From positions 1 to 11,183 of the forward strand of contig JBNAVY010000056.1 of assembly GCA_049700195.1 (NCBI GenBank): a stretch of 11,183 bases of DNA. Direction: 5' to 3'. Below are positions 1-6,442 of this stretch, one piece after another. This DNA comes from JBNAVY01 sp049700195. GTDB taxonomy: Bacteria; Bacillota; Thermoanaerobacteria; Thermoanaerobacterales; Thermoanaerobacteraceae. Made by a program: the position numbers and the translations under genes. How positions within the stretch are numbered: the first letter of the stretch is position 1; each line of letters starts with the position of its first letter. Below the pieces are notes generated by a model. It was given only the letters and a program-made list of their open reading frames with translations, did no database searches and was not told where the DNA came from.

Positions 1-186
1 ACTATAAATGGAATTACAGGTAGAAGAATGTATGATACATGGTACAAAGTAAAAGGTCTTTTACATTCTGGACTCAAAGAAGCTTTGACACCAATTATTA
101 CACATACTTTCCCTCTTACAGAATATGAAAAAGGTATGGAATTAATGATAAAAGGGCAATGTGGTAAAGTAGTTTTATATCCATAA
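1..186 (+). CDS. tdh: Threonine 3-dehydrogenase, C-terminal end (partial)
   Basis: The first 61 codons are open from base 1 and end in TAA. The translation (beginning TINGITGRRMYDTWYKV, ending KGQCGKVVLYP) matches the C-terminus of the zinc-dependent medium-chain threonine 3-dehydrogenase family, in which E. coli Tdh has a comparable GREMFETWYK and ITHRF segment followed by a GQSGKV ending. The enzyme oxidises L-threonine to 2-amino-3-ketobutyrate with NAD+ in the cytoplasm. The catalytic and zinc-binding parts lie outside the window, so only the tail is seen. The next gene, kbl, starts 15 bp downstream and uses the product of this enzyme, which strongly supports the call. Confidence 0.9.
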   Translation, partial: TINGITGRRMYDTWYKVKGLLHSGLKEALTPIITHTFPLTEYEKGMELMIKGQCGKVVLYP

Positions 187-201
187 AAAGGAGTGAGAAT
201 T

Positions 202-1440
202 ATGCCACTTACAAAAATAAAAAAGGTTTTACAAGAAGAACTGGAAAATTTAAAATCAGAAGAACGAGCCAAGGGGAAAGAGCTTATTGTAGTAGATGTA
301 AAAAAACCTGATGCTACAAAAGGTGCCCGTTTCTTGTTAAAAGGTTATGGTAATAAAGAATTTATAAGAATGAATTCTAACTCTTATTTGGGCATGCAAT
401 TTAATGAAGAAGTAATAAAAGCTGAAGAGGAAGCTGCAAAAAAATTTGGTGTAGGTCCTGGGGCTGTAAGATTTATTAGTGGTACCTATGAACCTCATAG
501 AAACCTTGAAAAAAAACTTGCTAATTTTCATAATAGAGAAGATGCAATGATATTCAGTTCTGCATATATGACAGTAGTCGGTATAATATCATCTTTAACT
601 ACACCGGAAACAGTTATTATAAGTGATGAATTAAACCACAACTGTATAATAAATGCTATAAGACTCTCAAAACCAAAAGAAAGATATGTATATAAACATC
701 TGGATTATGAAGACTTAGAAAACAGTATAAAAAGCTTTATTAATAAAACAAAAAGAATAATAATTGTAACAGATGGAGTCTTTAGTATGAGAGGAGATTA
801 TGCAGATATAAATAGAATCCAACAAATATCTCAAAAATTTGATGAATATTTTGAGGAAAATATAATCACAATTGTTGACGATTCTCATGGCGTTGGTGCT
901 TATGGCCCTACAGGAAGAGGTACAGAAGAGGTAACAAATGGAAAAGCTGACCTTTTAATTGGTACAATGGGAAAAGCATATGGTGTAAATGGAGGCTATG
1001 TAGTTTCAAATGAAGTTATAACAACATATTTAAGAGAGAAAACCATAACTTATATTTATTCGAATCCCATTACTTCATCTGAGGCTGCAAGTGTTTTAAA
1101 AGTTCTTGAAATCTTAGATAGTAATAATGGTATAAGAATAATAGAACATTTGGAAAAAATAGCTAAAAAATTTAGAGATGGCATTGTTAAATTAGGATAT
1201 GAAACTGTCGAAAGTTGTCATCCTATTGTTCCCCTTTTAGTTAAAGATGCTTCAAAAACAAAAGATTTAGTAAATTATCTTTTAAATAATGGTATCCTTG
1301 CAACAGGAATAAATTATCCGGTTGTACCAAAAGGAAGTGAAAGCATAAGATTTCAGATTAATGCTGATCACACATCATATGATATAGACTATGTTTTAAA
1401 TGTATTAGAAAAATATAAAAAAGAAAAATGGGATAGTTAA
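202..1440 (+). CDS. kbl: Glycine C-acetyltransferase (2-amino-3-ketobutyrate CoA ligase)
   Basis: A 412-aa PLP-dependent enzyme of the alpha-oxoamine synthase family (fold type I). It cleaves 2-amino-3-ketobutyrate with CoA to glycine and acetyl-CoA, the second step of threonine breakdown after Tdh. Visible motifs: SNSYLG near residue 60, a HNC segment near His146 where the family stacks a His on PLP, DDSHGVGAYG near 226-235, and the Schiff-base Lys258 in GTMGKAYG. The start is ATG 202, because AAAAGGAG (186-193) sits 8 nt upstream; the in-frame GTG at 193 overlaps that ribosome site. At 412 aa it is slightly longer than the usual 395-400 aa, with extra N-terminal residues. The TMGKAYG lysine motif differs from the TLGKALG common in proteobacterial Kbl. 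Related family members (8-amino-7-oxononanoate synthase, 5-aminolevulinate synthase) are less likely given the tdh neighbour. Confidence 0.9.
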   Translation: MPLTKIKKVLQEELENLKSEERAKGKELIVVDVKKPDATKGARFLLKGYGNKEFIRMNSNSYLGMQFNEEVIKAEEEAAKKFGVGPGAVRFISGTYEPHRNLEKKLANFHNREDAMIFSSAYMTVVGIISSLTTPETVIISDELNHNCIINAIRLSKPKERYVYKHLDYEDLENSIKSFINKTKRIIIVTDGVFSMRGDYADINRIQQISQKFDEYFEENIITIVDDSHGVGAYGPTGRGTEEVTNGKADLLIGTMGKAYGVNGGYVVSNEVITTYLREKTITYIYSNPITSSEAASVLKVLEILDSNNGIRIIEHLEKIAKKFRDGIVKLGYETVESCHPIVPLLVKDASKTKDLVNYLLNNGILATGINYPVVPKGSESIRFQINADHTSYDIDYVLNVLEKYKKEKWDS

Positions 1441-1464
1441 TATACTTTATTCAACTTTTTACTA

Positions 1465-1506
1465 AAAATAATCCTAAAAAGTAACCTTACTTTTTAGGAT
1501 TATTTT
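1465..1506 (+). terminator. Terminator hairpin of tdh-kbl
   Basis: A perfect 20-bp inverted repeat: the arm at 1465-1484 pairs with 1487-1506 around a 2-nt centre (in practice a 4-6 nt loop). The right arm ends in TTATTTT, giving a U-rich end. It starts 24 bp after the kbl stop and ends just before the next promoter, so it separates the threonine operon from the uracil permease gene. Confidence 0.85.
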
Positions 1507-1507
1507 A

Positions 1508-1536
1508 TAGACAATGTCAAATTAATATGTTATAAT
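1508..1536 (+). promoter_or_regulatory. Sigma-A-type promoter of pyrP
   Basis: TAGACA (1508-1513, 5 of 6 to TTGACA) is separated by 17 bp from a perfect TATAAT (1531-1536), which also has the extended TG dinucleotide at 1528-1529. Transcription should begin near 1543, a few bases before the PyrR leader. Confidence 0.75.
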
Positions 1537-1556
1537 TAATCAGAAATTAATAAGAC

Positions 1557-1634
1557 CCTTTAAAATTAGTCCAGTGAGGCTAAAAAGGAGGAACGGTTTA
1601 ATTGTATTTTATCCTCCTCTTAGAGGGTTTTTTT
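1557..1634 (+). promoter_or_regulatory. PyrR-binding transcription attenuator leader of pyrP
   Basis: The leader shows the three mutually exclusive parts of a PyrR attenuator. (1) Binding hairpin 1557-1588: CCTTT pairs AAAGG, then an internal bulge AAAA, then TTAG pairs CTAA around the loop TCCAGTGAGG, close to the PyrR consensus TCCAGAGAGG. (2) Antiterminator: AGGAGGA (1586-1592) pairs TCCTCCT (1612-1618). (3) Terminator: ATCCTC (1611-1616) pairs GAGGGT (1623-1628), running into seven T (1628-1634). From the known system, UMP-bound PyrR stabilises the first hairpin, blocks the antiterminator and stops transcription when pyrimidines are plentiful. No pyrR gene lies in the window. Confidence 0.88.
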
Positions 1635-1660
1635 ATAAAAACTCAAAGGAGGTATTTTTT

Positions 1661-2947
1661 ATGAGCGAAAAAGTATATGAAATTAGTGACATCCCACCAC
1701 TCAAACAGTCAGTACCCCTTTCTTTTCAGCATGTCTTTGCAATGTTCGGTGCAACAATCTTAGTACCACTATTGACAGGACTTGACCCTGCAGTAACACT
1801 TTTCACATCAGGACTAGGAACCTTGTTATTTCATCTTATAACAAAAGGAAAGGTCCCTGCTTACTTAGGTTCTTCTTTTGCCTTTATAGCACCAATAATT
1901 GTTGCAACAAAAGAATTTGGTGTAAGAGGTTCTTTTACTGGAATGATAGCAGCAGGCCTTGTCTATATATTAGTATTCATAATTATAAGTTTAACAGGGA
2001 TAAACTGGATAGAAAAATTACTGCCATCTGTTGTAGTCGGCCCAGTCGTTATGATAATAGGACTTAGTCTTGCTCCTGTAGCAATTTCTGAAGCACAGCA
2101 AGACTTAACAACAGCATTTGTTACAGCAGGACTTGTTATAGTATTTAGCATGTTCGGAAAAGGATTCATAAAAGTAATTCCTATACTTTTAGGTACAATT
2201 GGCGGTTATATATTTGCAATATCAAGAGGTCTTGTAGACTTTGGGCCTGTTGCAAAAGCATCGTGGATTGCAATTCCAAAATTTACATTTTTAACAGGCC
2301 ACACACCTGAACTTGCATGGGGCGCTGTAACATTAATTGCACCTTTAGCCCTGGTTGCAATTATTGAAGATCTTGGCCATATCCTTGTAATAGGAAATAT
2401 AGTTGAAAAAGATTTAATAAAAGACCCTGGATTTCATAGAGTAATGCTAGGTAACGGCCTCGCAACATCAATTGCAGCACTTTTTGGCGGACCGCCAAGC
2501 ACTACTTACGGCGAAAACATTGGAGTCCTCGCAATAACAAGAGTCTACAGCTCAAGAGTAATACAAGGAGCAGCTATTATAGCAATACTTTTAAGCTTTA
2601 TACAAAAAATAGGCGCTTTGATAGAAGTAATACCCCAGGCAGTAATGGGTGGTGTAACTATAATCCTCTTTGGGATGATTGCAGCAGCAGGTATGAGAAC
2701 CCTCGTGGAAAATAAAGTAGACTTTTCAAACAGCAGAAACCTTATAATAGCCTCTGTGATACTTACACTTGGTGTTGGAGGTATCAAGATTGGCTCCGGA
2801 AACTTCATCTTTCAAGGGATAGGCCCTGCAACACTTGCAGGAATACTCTTAAACCTGGTGCTTCCTAAGATAACCTTAGAAAAAGAAAAAAGTTTTAGAA
2901 AAACAAAAAAAAATTTAAAAACCAATGAAATAATCAATGAAACATAA
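1661..2947 (+). CDS. pyrP: Uracil permease (uracil:H+ symporter, NCS2 family)
   Basis: A 428-aa integral membrane transporter of the NCS2/UraA family that imports uracil for pyrimidine salvage. Hydrophobic segments run through the whole protein, compatible with the family's 14 helices. Family hallmarks: QHVFAMFGATILVP near residues 23-36, GSSFAFIAP near 70-78, EDLGH at 236-240 and GPPSTTYGENIG at 277-288. Glu236, His240 and Glu285 align with UraA residues Glu241, His245 and Glu290, which handle substrate and proton. The start is ATG 1661 with AAAGGAGGT (1645-1653) 7 nt upstream. The longer open frame back to 1574 is just the untranslated PyrR leader. The PyrR attenuator makes uracil, rather than xanthine or uric acid, the best substrate guess. 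Confidence 0.93.
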   Translation: MSEKVYEISDIPPLKQSVPLSFQHVFAMFGATILVPLLTGLDPAVTLFTSGLGTLLFHLITKGKVPAYLGSSFAFIAPIIVATKEFGVRGSFTGMIAAGLVYILVFIIISLTGINWIEKLLPSVVVGPVVMIIGLSLAPVAISEAQQDLTTAFVTAGLVIVFSMFGKGFIKVIPILLGTIGGYIFAISRGLVDFGPVAKASWIAIPKFTFLTGHTPELAWGAVTLIAPLALVAIIEDLGHILVIGNIVEKDLIKDPGFHRVMLGNGLATSIAALFGGPPSTTYGENIGVLAITRVYSSRVIQGAAIIAILLSFIQKIGALIEVIPQAVMGGVTIILFGMIAAAGMRTLVENKVDFSNSRNLIIASVILTLGVGGIKIGSGNFIFQGIGPATLAGILLNLVLPKITLEKEKSFRKTKKNLKTNEIINET

Positions 2948-2979
2948 AAAGGGAAGAATCTCCCCTTTTTATGTTTTTT
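2940..2979 (+). terminator. Terminator of pyrP, probably bidirectional
   Basis: AAACATAAAAAGGG (2940-2953) pairs with CCCTTTTTATGTTT (2963-2976) around a 9-nt loop and is followed by more T. It overlaps the pyrP stop codon. The opposite strand also has an A/T-rich flank, so it may end the convergent minus-strand gene whose stop is at 2982. Confidence 0.8.
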
Positions 2980-2981
2980 AA

Positions 2982-4883
2982 TCATCTATAATCTCCCAAA
3001 AGTCTTATATAATCCTCTAAACTTCCATCATCTAAACATGTTTCAATAATCTTCTTACCAAGAGGATCAAGTTCAGGAACTAGGAATTGCTTTAATTCTT
3101 TTTTAAAGAACTCATTCAGCATCTCAGCGCCTTTGTCATATCCATCATTTCCTACTTCGGGCTGCTTGTTAACTTGCAGCAATTCGCGAGGAATAAAACT
3201 TCCGTTTATTTTTAATGTATTTAAAGCATAGCCTAAAAGACTACTTCTAGCTAGTGTAACTTGATCTGGTCTAAATCTTACACTTCCTCTTCTTGCAAGA
3301 TATTCACGAGCAATCCATTCAGGCATAAACCCAACTTTCCATACACCTATATATTGGTTTGGAACTAAAATATATCTTGTACCAGGTGTACTGACAATCT
3401 GGTTTAAAAGCAAATTAGCATGGGTTACCTTTTTACCAGTTGCAAAAGGCCAATAAGAACCAACTCCTTCACTTTCCAAACCTTCACTTCCGACAATACT
3501 TGGGTTTGCATGGCCTCTTGGGGCAGTTAACCTCCAAAGCCAAGCTAGTGCAGGCGGAAGTAAATGAAAAATACCTAATATCCCATATGAAGGATTTTCT
3601 TTTGAAGTTGGGGGAGTTCTTACTCCAAAACTTCTAACATCCACATCAACAGGTTCATCTACTACATTTGGCATAAAACTCCTTGGCATTACTACTCTAG
3701 GATTAGGACAAGGCTTACCTGGTGCATCCATTATATGTTCCCAAATAAGGCAAGTTGACTTAGGTGCACCTTCTATATTTAAAAATATAAGAGGTTCCTT
3801 AGGATATATACATAATTTTTCAAGATGCGGATCAGTACCATATTCATTTATATGATCAACCCTAATAAACCAGCCTTTCTCTGCATCTTTAATCACTAAC
3901 TTTTTACCTTGTTGCAAGTCTGGATGACATAGTGCCATATCGTCTGTTACAGGTTGTAATTCACAAGTTTCTTTTAAATCTACATAAATCTCATCATTAT
4001 TAATAATATTACGAGCAACTTTTATACTGCCATCAGATTCTCTGTGAATTTGCTCCAGCATTTCACTTTTACCACCTCCACTTGCACCTTCATGCATTAT
4101 TGTTAAAATATTATCATAAGGTGTAATAACTCTGACAGCTGATGCATGTGCTGTTACCCATTCTTCTTTTTCTCCCATTGTAAGTAATACACCATAAATG
4201 CCTTTTTTTGCACTTGGCCCAAGATACAAATTATATGAAAATAGTTCATGTATGTTTTCTAAACGGTTGTGAACAACAACCTGTTTTCCATTAAAATGAG
4301 TATGCCTGAAAGGTGGTGCCAGATACACAATAGCTTTAGGCGTAAATCCATTTTGTATTTTATTTTTAGATATAAACCCTTGGATATCTGCAAGTGCTGT
4401 AGCAAAAAAACCTGCATTAACAGGTGCAACAAGAAGTGAAGGATAACCGTATTCCTCTCCTCCTGACATAAAAGGCATTACAATAAGATCTTGTTGTTTT
4501 AACCACTCAAAAGTTTCTTTTCTTAATTCTTCAAAATCATAACCATATCTTTCAAAGAACCTTGGTTTATCAGTCTCTTTATTATCCGCAACTACAAGAC
4601 AATCCGATTCTCTCCTTCTCATATAGGGTTCGGGAAAATTAACAGCCAAACCATTTTTGCACTTTGCAATAGTACCTTCTAATACAGGCCCCTTTCCTTT
4701 TACTTCATAATAAATTTCAAAATAATCTTTATTTCCATCTGTAGATATATTAAGTAAGTGTTCTCTGCTTTCAGGAATAATTATTTTGCGGCATTTCCCT
4801 AATATTTCTTTTGTTTCCTCAGGTAAATTCATTTTATTAATTATTTTCGAAGTTTCTTTATCAATGTCAAATAAAAAGTCCAA
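2982..4883 (-). CDS. DUF4914-type P-loop protein of unknown function
   Basis: A protein of 633 aa that I recognise as resembling the uncharacterised DUF4914 family, whose members are about this long. No signal peptide or membrane helix is visible, so it is probably cytoplasmic. The clearest motif is a Walker A-like GASGGGKS near residues 266-273, preceded by TIMHE. Its form recalls the kinase P-loop of PEP carboxykinases and HPr kinase (GxSGxGK[ST]). A later conserved-looking Gly/Pro/Trp-rich block (PRGHANPSIVGSEGLESEG, then GSYWPFATG) could form the rest of a nucleotide site. Relation to PEP carboxykinase is inference only. The start is probably TTG 4883: the ribosome site GAGGTGG lies 6 nt upstream, and the upstream in-frame GTG at 4898 overlaps that site. 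It is a single-gene unit with its own promoter. Confidence 0.7.
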   Translation of the reverse strand: MDFLFDIDKETSKIINKMNLPEETKEILGKCRKIIIPESREHLLNISTDGNKDYFEIYYEVKGKGPVLEGTIAKCKNGLAVNFPEPYMRRRESDCLVVADNKETDKPRFFERYGYDFEELRKETFEWLKQQDLIVMPFMSGGEEYGYPSLLVAPVNAGFFATALADIQGFISKNKIQNGFTPKAIVYLAPPFRHTHFNGKQVVVHNRLENIHELFSYNLYLGPSAKKGIYGVLLTMGEKEEWVTAHASAVRVITPYDNILTIMHEGASGGGKSEMLEQIHRESDGSIKVARNIINNDEIYVDLKETCELQPVTDDMALCHPDLQQGKKLVIKDAEKGWFIRVDHINEYGTDPHLEKLCIYPKEPLIFLNIEGAPKSTCLIWEHIMDAPGKPCPNPRVVMPRSFMPNVVDEPVDVDVRSFGVRTPPTSKENPSYGILGIFHLLPPALAWLWRLTAPRGHANPSIVGSEGLESEGVGSYWPFATGKKVTHANLLLNQIVSTPGTRYILVPNQYIGVWKVGFMPEWIAREYLARRGSVRFRPDQVTLARSSLLGYALNTLKINGSFIPRELLQVNKQPEVGNDGYDKGAEMLNEFFKKELKQFLVPELDPLGKKIIETCLDDGSLEDYIRLLGDYR

Positions 4884-4916
4884 CTTATACCACCTCACAA
4901 TAATAAGTATAATATT

Positions 4917-4945
4917 ATTATACTAAAAATAAACACATATTGCAA
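4917..4945 (-). promoter_or_regulatory. Promoter of the DUF4914 gene
   Basis: Read on the minus strand, TTGCAA (4945-4940) as the -35 box is followed after exactly 17 bp by a perfect TATAAT (4922-4917). The start codon is about 34 bp further on. The -35 box matches TTGACA at 4 of 6 positions and coincides with one copy of a repeated TTGCAA motif. Confidence 0.65.
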
Positions 4946-5071
4946 TTTAAAAAAATAATTTTGCAATTACATTTTTACTGTATGGTTTTTGTAGTGCAAA
5001 ATAGCCAATTTAATTGCATGTCCTTATGTAATCTTTTACATTTTTGAAATATATGATTTTTAATCTTGCAA
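4939..5071. repeat. TTGCAA repeats upstream of the DUF4914 promoter
   Basis: The self-complementary hexamer TTGCAA occurs at 4940-4945, 4961-4966 and 5066-5071, with a related ATTGCA at 5013-5018. The first two copies share the longer TTGCAATT and lie exactly 21 bp apart, two turns of B-DNA; the first overlaps the -35 box. This spacing is typical of paired regulator sites, but A/T-rich DNA produces such words easily, so the call is tentative. The rest of this roughly 260-bp intergenic stretch holds only a small TTACC/GGTAA hairpin (5078-5091) and the holin terminator. Confidence 0.3.
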
Positions 5072-5102
5072 ATAAAATTACCACCAGGTAATAAACATAA
5101 AT

Positions 5103-5131
5103 AAAAAGCGCCTATTATAAAGCGCTCTTTT
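5103..5131 (-). terminator. Terminator of the amidase-holin pair
   Basis: On the minus strand AGCGC pairs GCGCT (5126-5122 with 5111-5107) around a 10-nt loop and is followed by TTTT. Flanking A and T tracts extend the stem past one mismatch. It lies 12 bp past the holin stop codon. Confidence 0.7.
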
Positions 5132-5142
5132 ATTATATAAAT

Positions 5143-5478
5143 TTAATTTATAACTTTATTTACATTTATCCCTTTTAAATTTAATATATAATTCATTTCA
5201 AACACTGCTGCTTCTATTAATTTATCTATTTCTTCATCCGAAAGTTTATTTCCTAAGGCTTTTCTTAATAAATTAATAACTTCTGCTTTTTTTTCAAGTC
5301 CATTGCCAGATCCAAATTCTTGTTCTATGGCATATACAAATGTCTTAGCAAGTTCATAATATTTTTTCATTTTATCTAGACCAATTTTAGTCCTTAAATA
5401 ATCAATTGCATAACCTAAAACAACCATTATAATTAATTGTACGCCTGCAGTCAAAATTTGCATAATTAAATTATTCAT
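5143..5478 (-). CDS. Phage holin, LLH family
   Basis: A 111-aa protein with one hydrophobic N-terminal segment (about residues 4-25, ILTAGVQLIIMVVLGYAI) followed by a charged, helical tail rich in Lys and Glu (KMKKYYELAKTFVYAIEQEFG and ALGNKLSDEEIDKLIEAAV). This architecture and the VYAIEQ...G...K segment fit LL-H type phage holins, small membrane proteins that let endolysin reach the wall. The start ATG 5478 has GGAGGTGAT 3-7 nt upstream, inside the end of the amidase gene, and the start overlaps the amidase stop as ATGA. This translational coupling to a wall hydrolase is the best support for the role. Toxin-like or spore-lysis uses are alternatives. Confidence 0.75.
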   Translation of the reverse strand: MNNLIMQILTAGVQLIIMVVLGYAIDYLRTKIGLDKMKKYYELAKTFVYAIEQEFGSGNGLEKKAEVINLLRKALGNKLSDEEIDKLIEAAVFEMNYILNLKGINVNKVIN

Positions 5479-6134
5479 TTCATCACCTCCAAAACCTTAA
5501 TAACAACAGATGCAACATCTCCCCAAGTAACATAAGCTTTAGAGTCTTTATACTCATTTATAATTCCTAGCTGCCTTAATCTATCAACATCACTATCCTG
5601 CTCTATATTTATGCTTTTTAAAAAGCTAAAAAATCCTTCAGCAATAGCTTCTGCAAAAATGGAACTTTCATCAATAAGAAGTTTCAAATTTTCTGGATTT
5701 GACATAAATGCTGTTTCTACTATAATCGCAGGCATTAAAGTATATTTTAGCACATAAAATTCTGCATATTTTACCCCTCTATTTTTGGTTCCAAGCATTT
5801 CAACTATTGAGTTTTGAACATACTGTGCCAAATTCCTGCCTCTTTGACTACCTGGATATGAATAGGTTTCTGAACCATTAGCACTTTTATCCTTTGAACT
5901 ATTGCAGTGAACAGATATAAAATAATTTGCATTATTTTTGTTGGCAATTTCACATCTCAATTTTAAATCTACTGTTTCATCATTTTCTCTTGTCATTATT
6001 ACATCTATTTTTTTATCAATTAAAATTTCTTTTAATTTTAAACTTATCTTTAGATTAATGTCTTTTTCTAGATATCCATCAACAGATGCTCCCGGGTCCT
6101 TCCCTCCATGACCAGGATCAATAACTACTAACAC
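5475..6134 (-). CDS. N-acetylmuramoyl-L-alanine amidase (Amidase_3), endolysin-like
   Basis: A 219-aa zinc amidase that cuts the bond between N-acetylmuramic acid and L-alanine in peptidoglycan. The sequence begins VVIDPGHGGKDPGA, with zinc ligands His9, Glu23 (in YLEKD) and His76 (in SVHCNS), and catalytic Glu140 in VETAFMSN, so the active site is complete. After about residue 170 comes a short tail (RLRQLGIINEYKD...WGDVASVVIKVLE) like the C-terminal repeat of clostridial phage endolysins. The start is GTG 6134, because GGTGGTGAT lies just upstream and phage amidases normally begin right at this strand; the longer frame to 6203 would add an unneeded hydrophobic N-terminus. No signal peptide then remains, so export would depend on the holin encoded next. 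It overlaps the holin gene by 4 nt. A host CwlD-like amidase is the alternative. Confidence 0.85.
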   Translation of the reverse strand: MLVVIDPGHGGKDPGASVDGYLEKDINLKISLKLKEILIDKKIDVIMTRENDETVDLKLRCEIANKNNANYFISVHCNSSKDKSANGSETYSYPGSQRGRNLAQYVQNSIVEMLGTKNRGVKYAEFYVLKYTLMPAIIVETAFMSNPENLKLLIDESSIFAEAIAEGFFSFLKSINIEQDSDVDRLRQLGIINEYKDSKAYVTWGDVASVVIKVLEVMK

Positions 6135-6251
6135 AAAAATCACCACCAAAAAGTTATATAAAATATAATATGAAATAACTTTTAAAACTTCTCTTAAAAA
6201 CACATTAAATTTTATAGAAAAACTACATATGCAAAAAACATTAAAACATGT

Positions 6252-6257
6252 TAAAAT
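6252..6257 (+). promoter_or_regulatory. Candidate extended -10 box of the folT transcript
   Basis: TAAAAT preceded by TG at 6249-6250 (TGnTAAAAT) lies 13 bp before the riboswitch. No good -35 box is seen 17 bp upstream (ATGCAA). It is the only reasonable candidate between the divergent amidase gene and the riboswitch. Confidence 0.4.
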
Positions 6258-6270
6258 ATATTTAGCTTTT

Positions 6271-6372
6271 GGCAGAGTAGGTATCTCGCGTAAAGTGATG
6301 AAGAATGGGACGTTGTCTTCATACGAAAAGTCTTGATTTTAAGACTTGCGGTGAGTTGCCGCGTCCGCTGCC
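6271..6372 (+). ncRNA. Tetrahydrofolate (THF) riboswitch aptamer
   Basis: The RNA matches the THF riboswitch block by block: GAGTAG after the 5' stem strand (6274-6279), TCGCGTAAAGTG (6285-6296), GAATGGGACGTTGTC (6303-6317), TACGAAA (6322-6328), GCGGTGAGTTGC (6348-6359) and TCCGCT at the 3' end. P1 is GGCAG (6271-6275) with CTGCC (6368-6372). Internal stems include ATGAAGA/TCTTCAT and an AAGTCTT/AAGACTT hairpin (6328-6347) more variable in the family. Known members bind reduced folates and repress folate transport or synthesis genes; here the downstream gene is a folate transporter component. Confidence 0.93.
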
Positions 6373-6437
6373 ACACAAGGAGCCTATTCCTATGGTGTGG
6401 CGGTGCTGCCATATCATAAAATTATAGGAAGGAGGCT
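6368..6437 (+). promoter_or_regulatory. Expression platform of the THF riboswitch (translation control)
   Basis: Two exclusive structures can be drawn. AGCCT (6381-6385) plus TTCCTAT (6387-6393) are complementary to ATAGGAA (6424-6430) plus AGGCT (6433-6437), covering the folT ribosome site AGGAAGGAGG. Alternatively CTGCCACAC (6368-6376) pairs GTGTGGCGG (6395-6403), which uses the 3' strand of P1 and traps that anti-SD sequence in a loop. Ligand-stabilised P1 should therefore favour the closed ribosome site. There is no U-tract, so control of translation is more likely than termination. Confidence 0.65.
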
Positions 6438-6442
6438 TTTTT

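Noticed and set aside
337..531. Small ORF antisense to kbl
   Set aside because: It is in another frame of a well-supported gene and has no ribosome site or recognisable protein. The same holds for the antisense frames within pyrP, the DUF4914 gene and asnB.
1574..1660. N-terminal extension of the uracil permease back to 1574
   Set aside because: It lies inside the PyrR hairpins and terminator; ATG 1661 has an ideal ribosome site and gives a standard UraA-like N-terminus.
5078..5091. TTACC/GGTAA hairpin as a riboswitch or regulatory RNA
   Set aside because: Only 5 bp with no conserved surroundings; at most a weak secondary terminator behind the holin gene.
6135..6203. Longer amidase with a hydrophobic N-terminus that could look like a signal peptide
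   Set aside because: GGTGGTGAT positioned for GTG 6134 and the usual endolysin beginning at the first beta strand favour the shorter protein; no ribosome site was seen before 6203.
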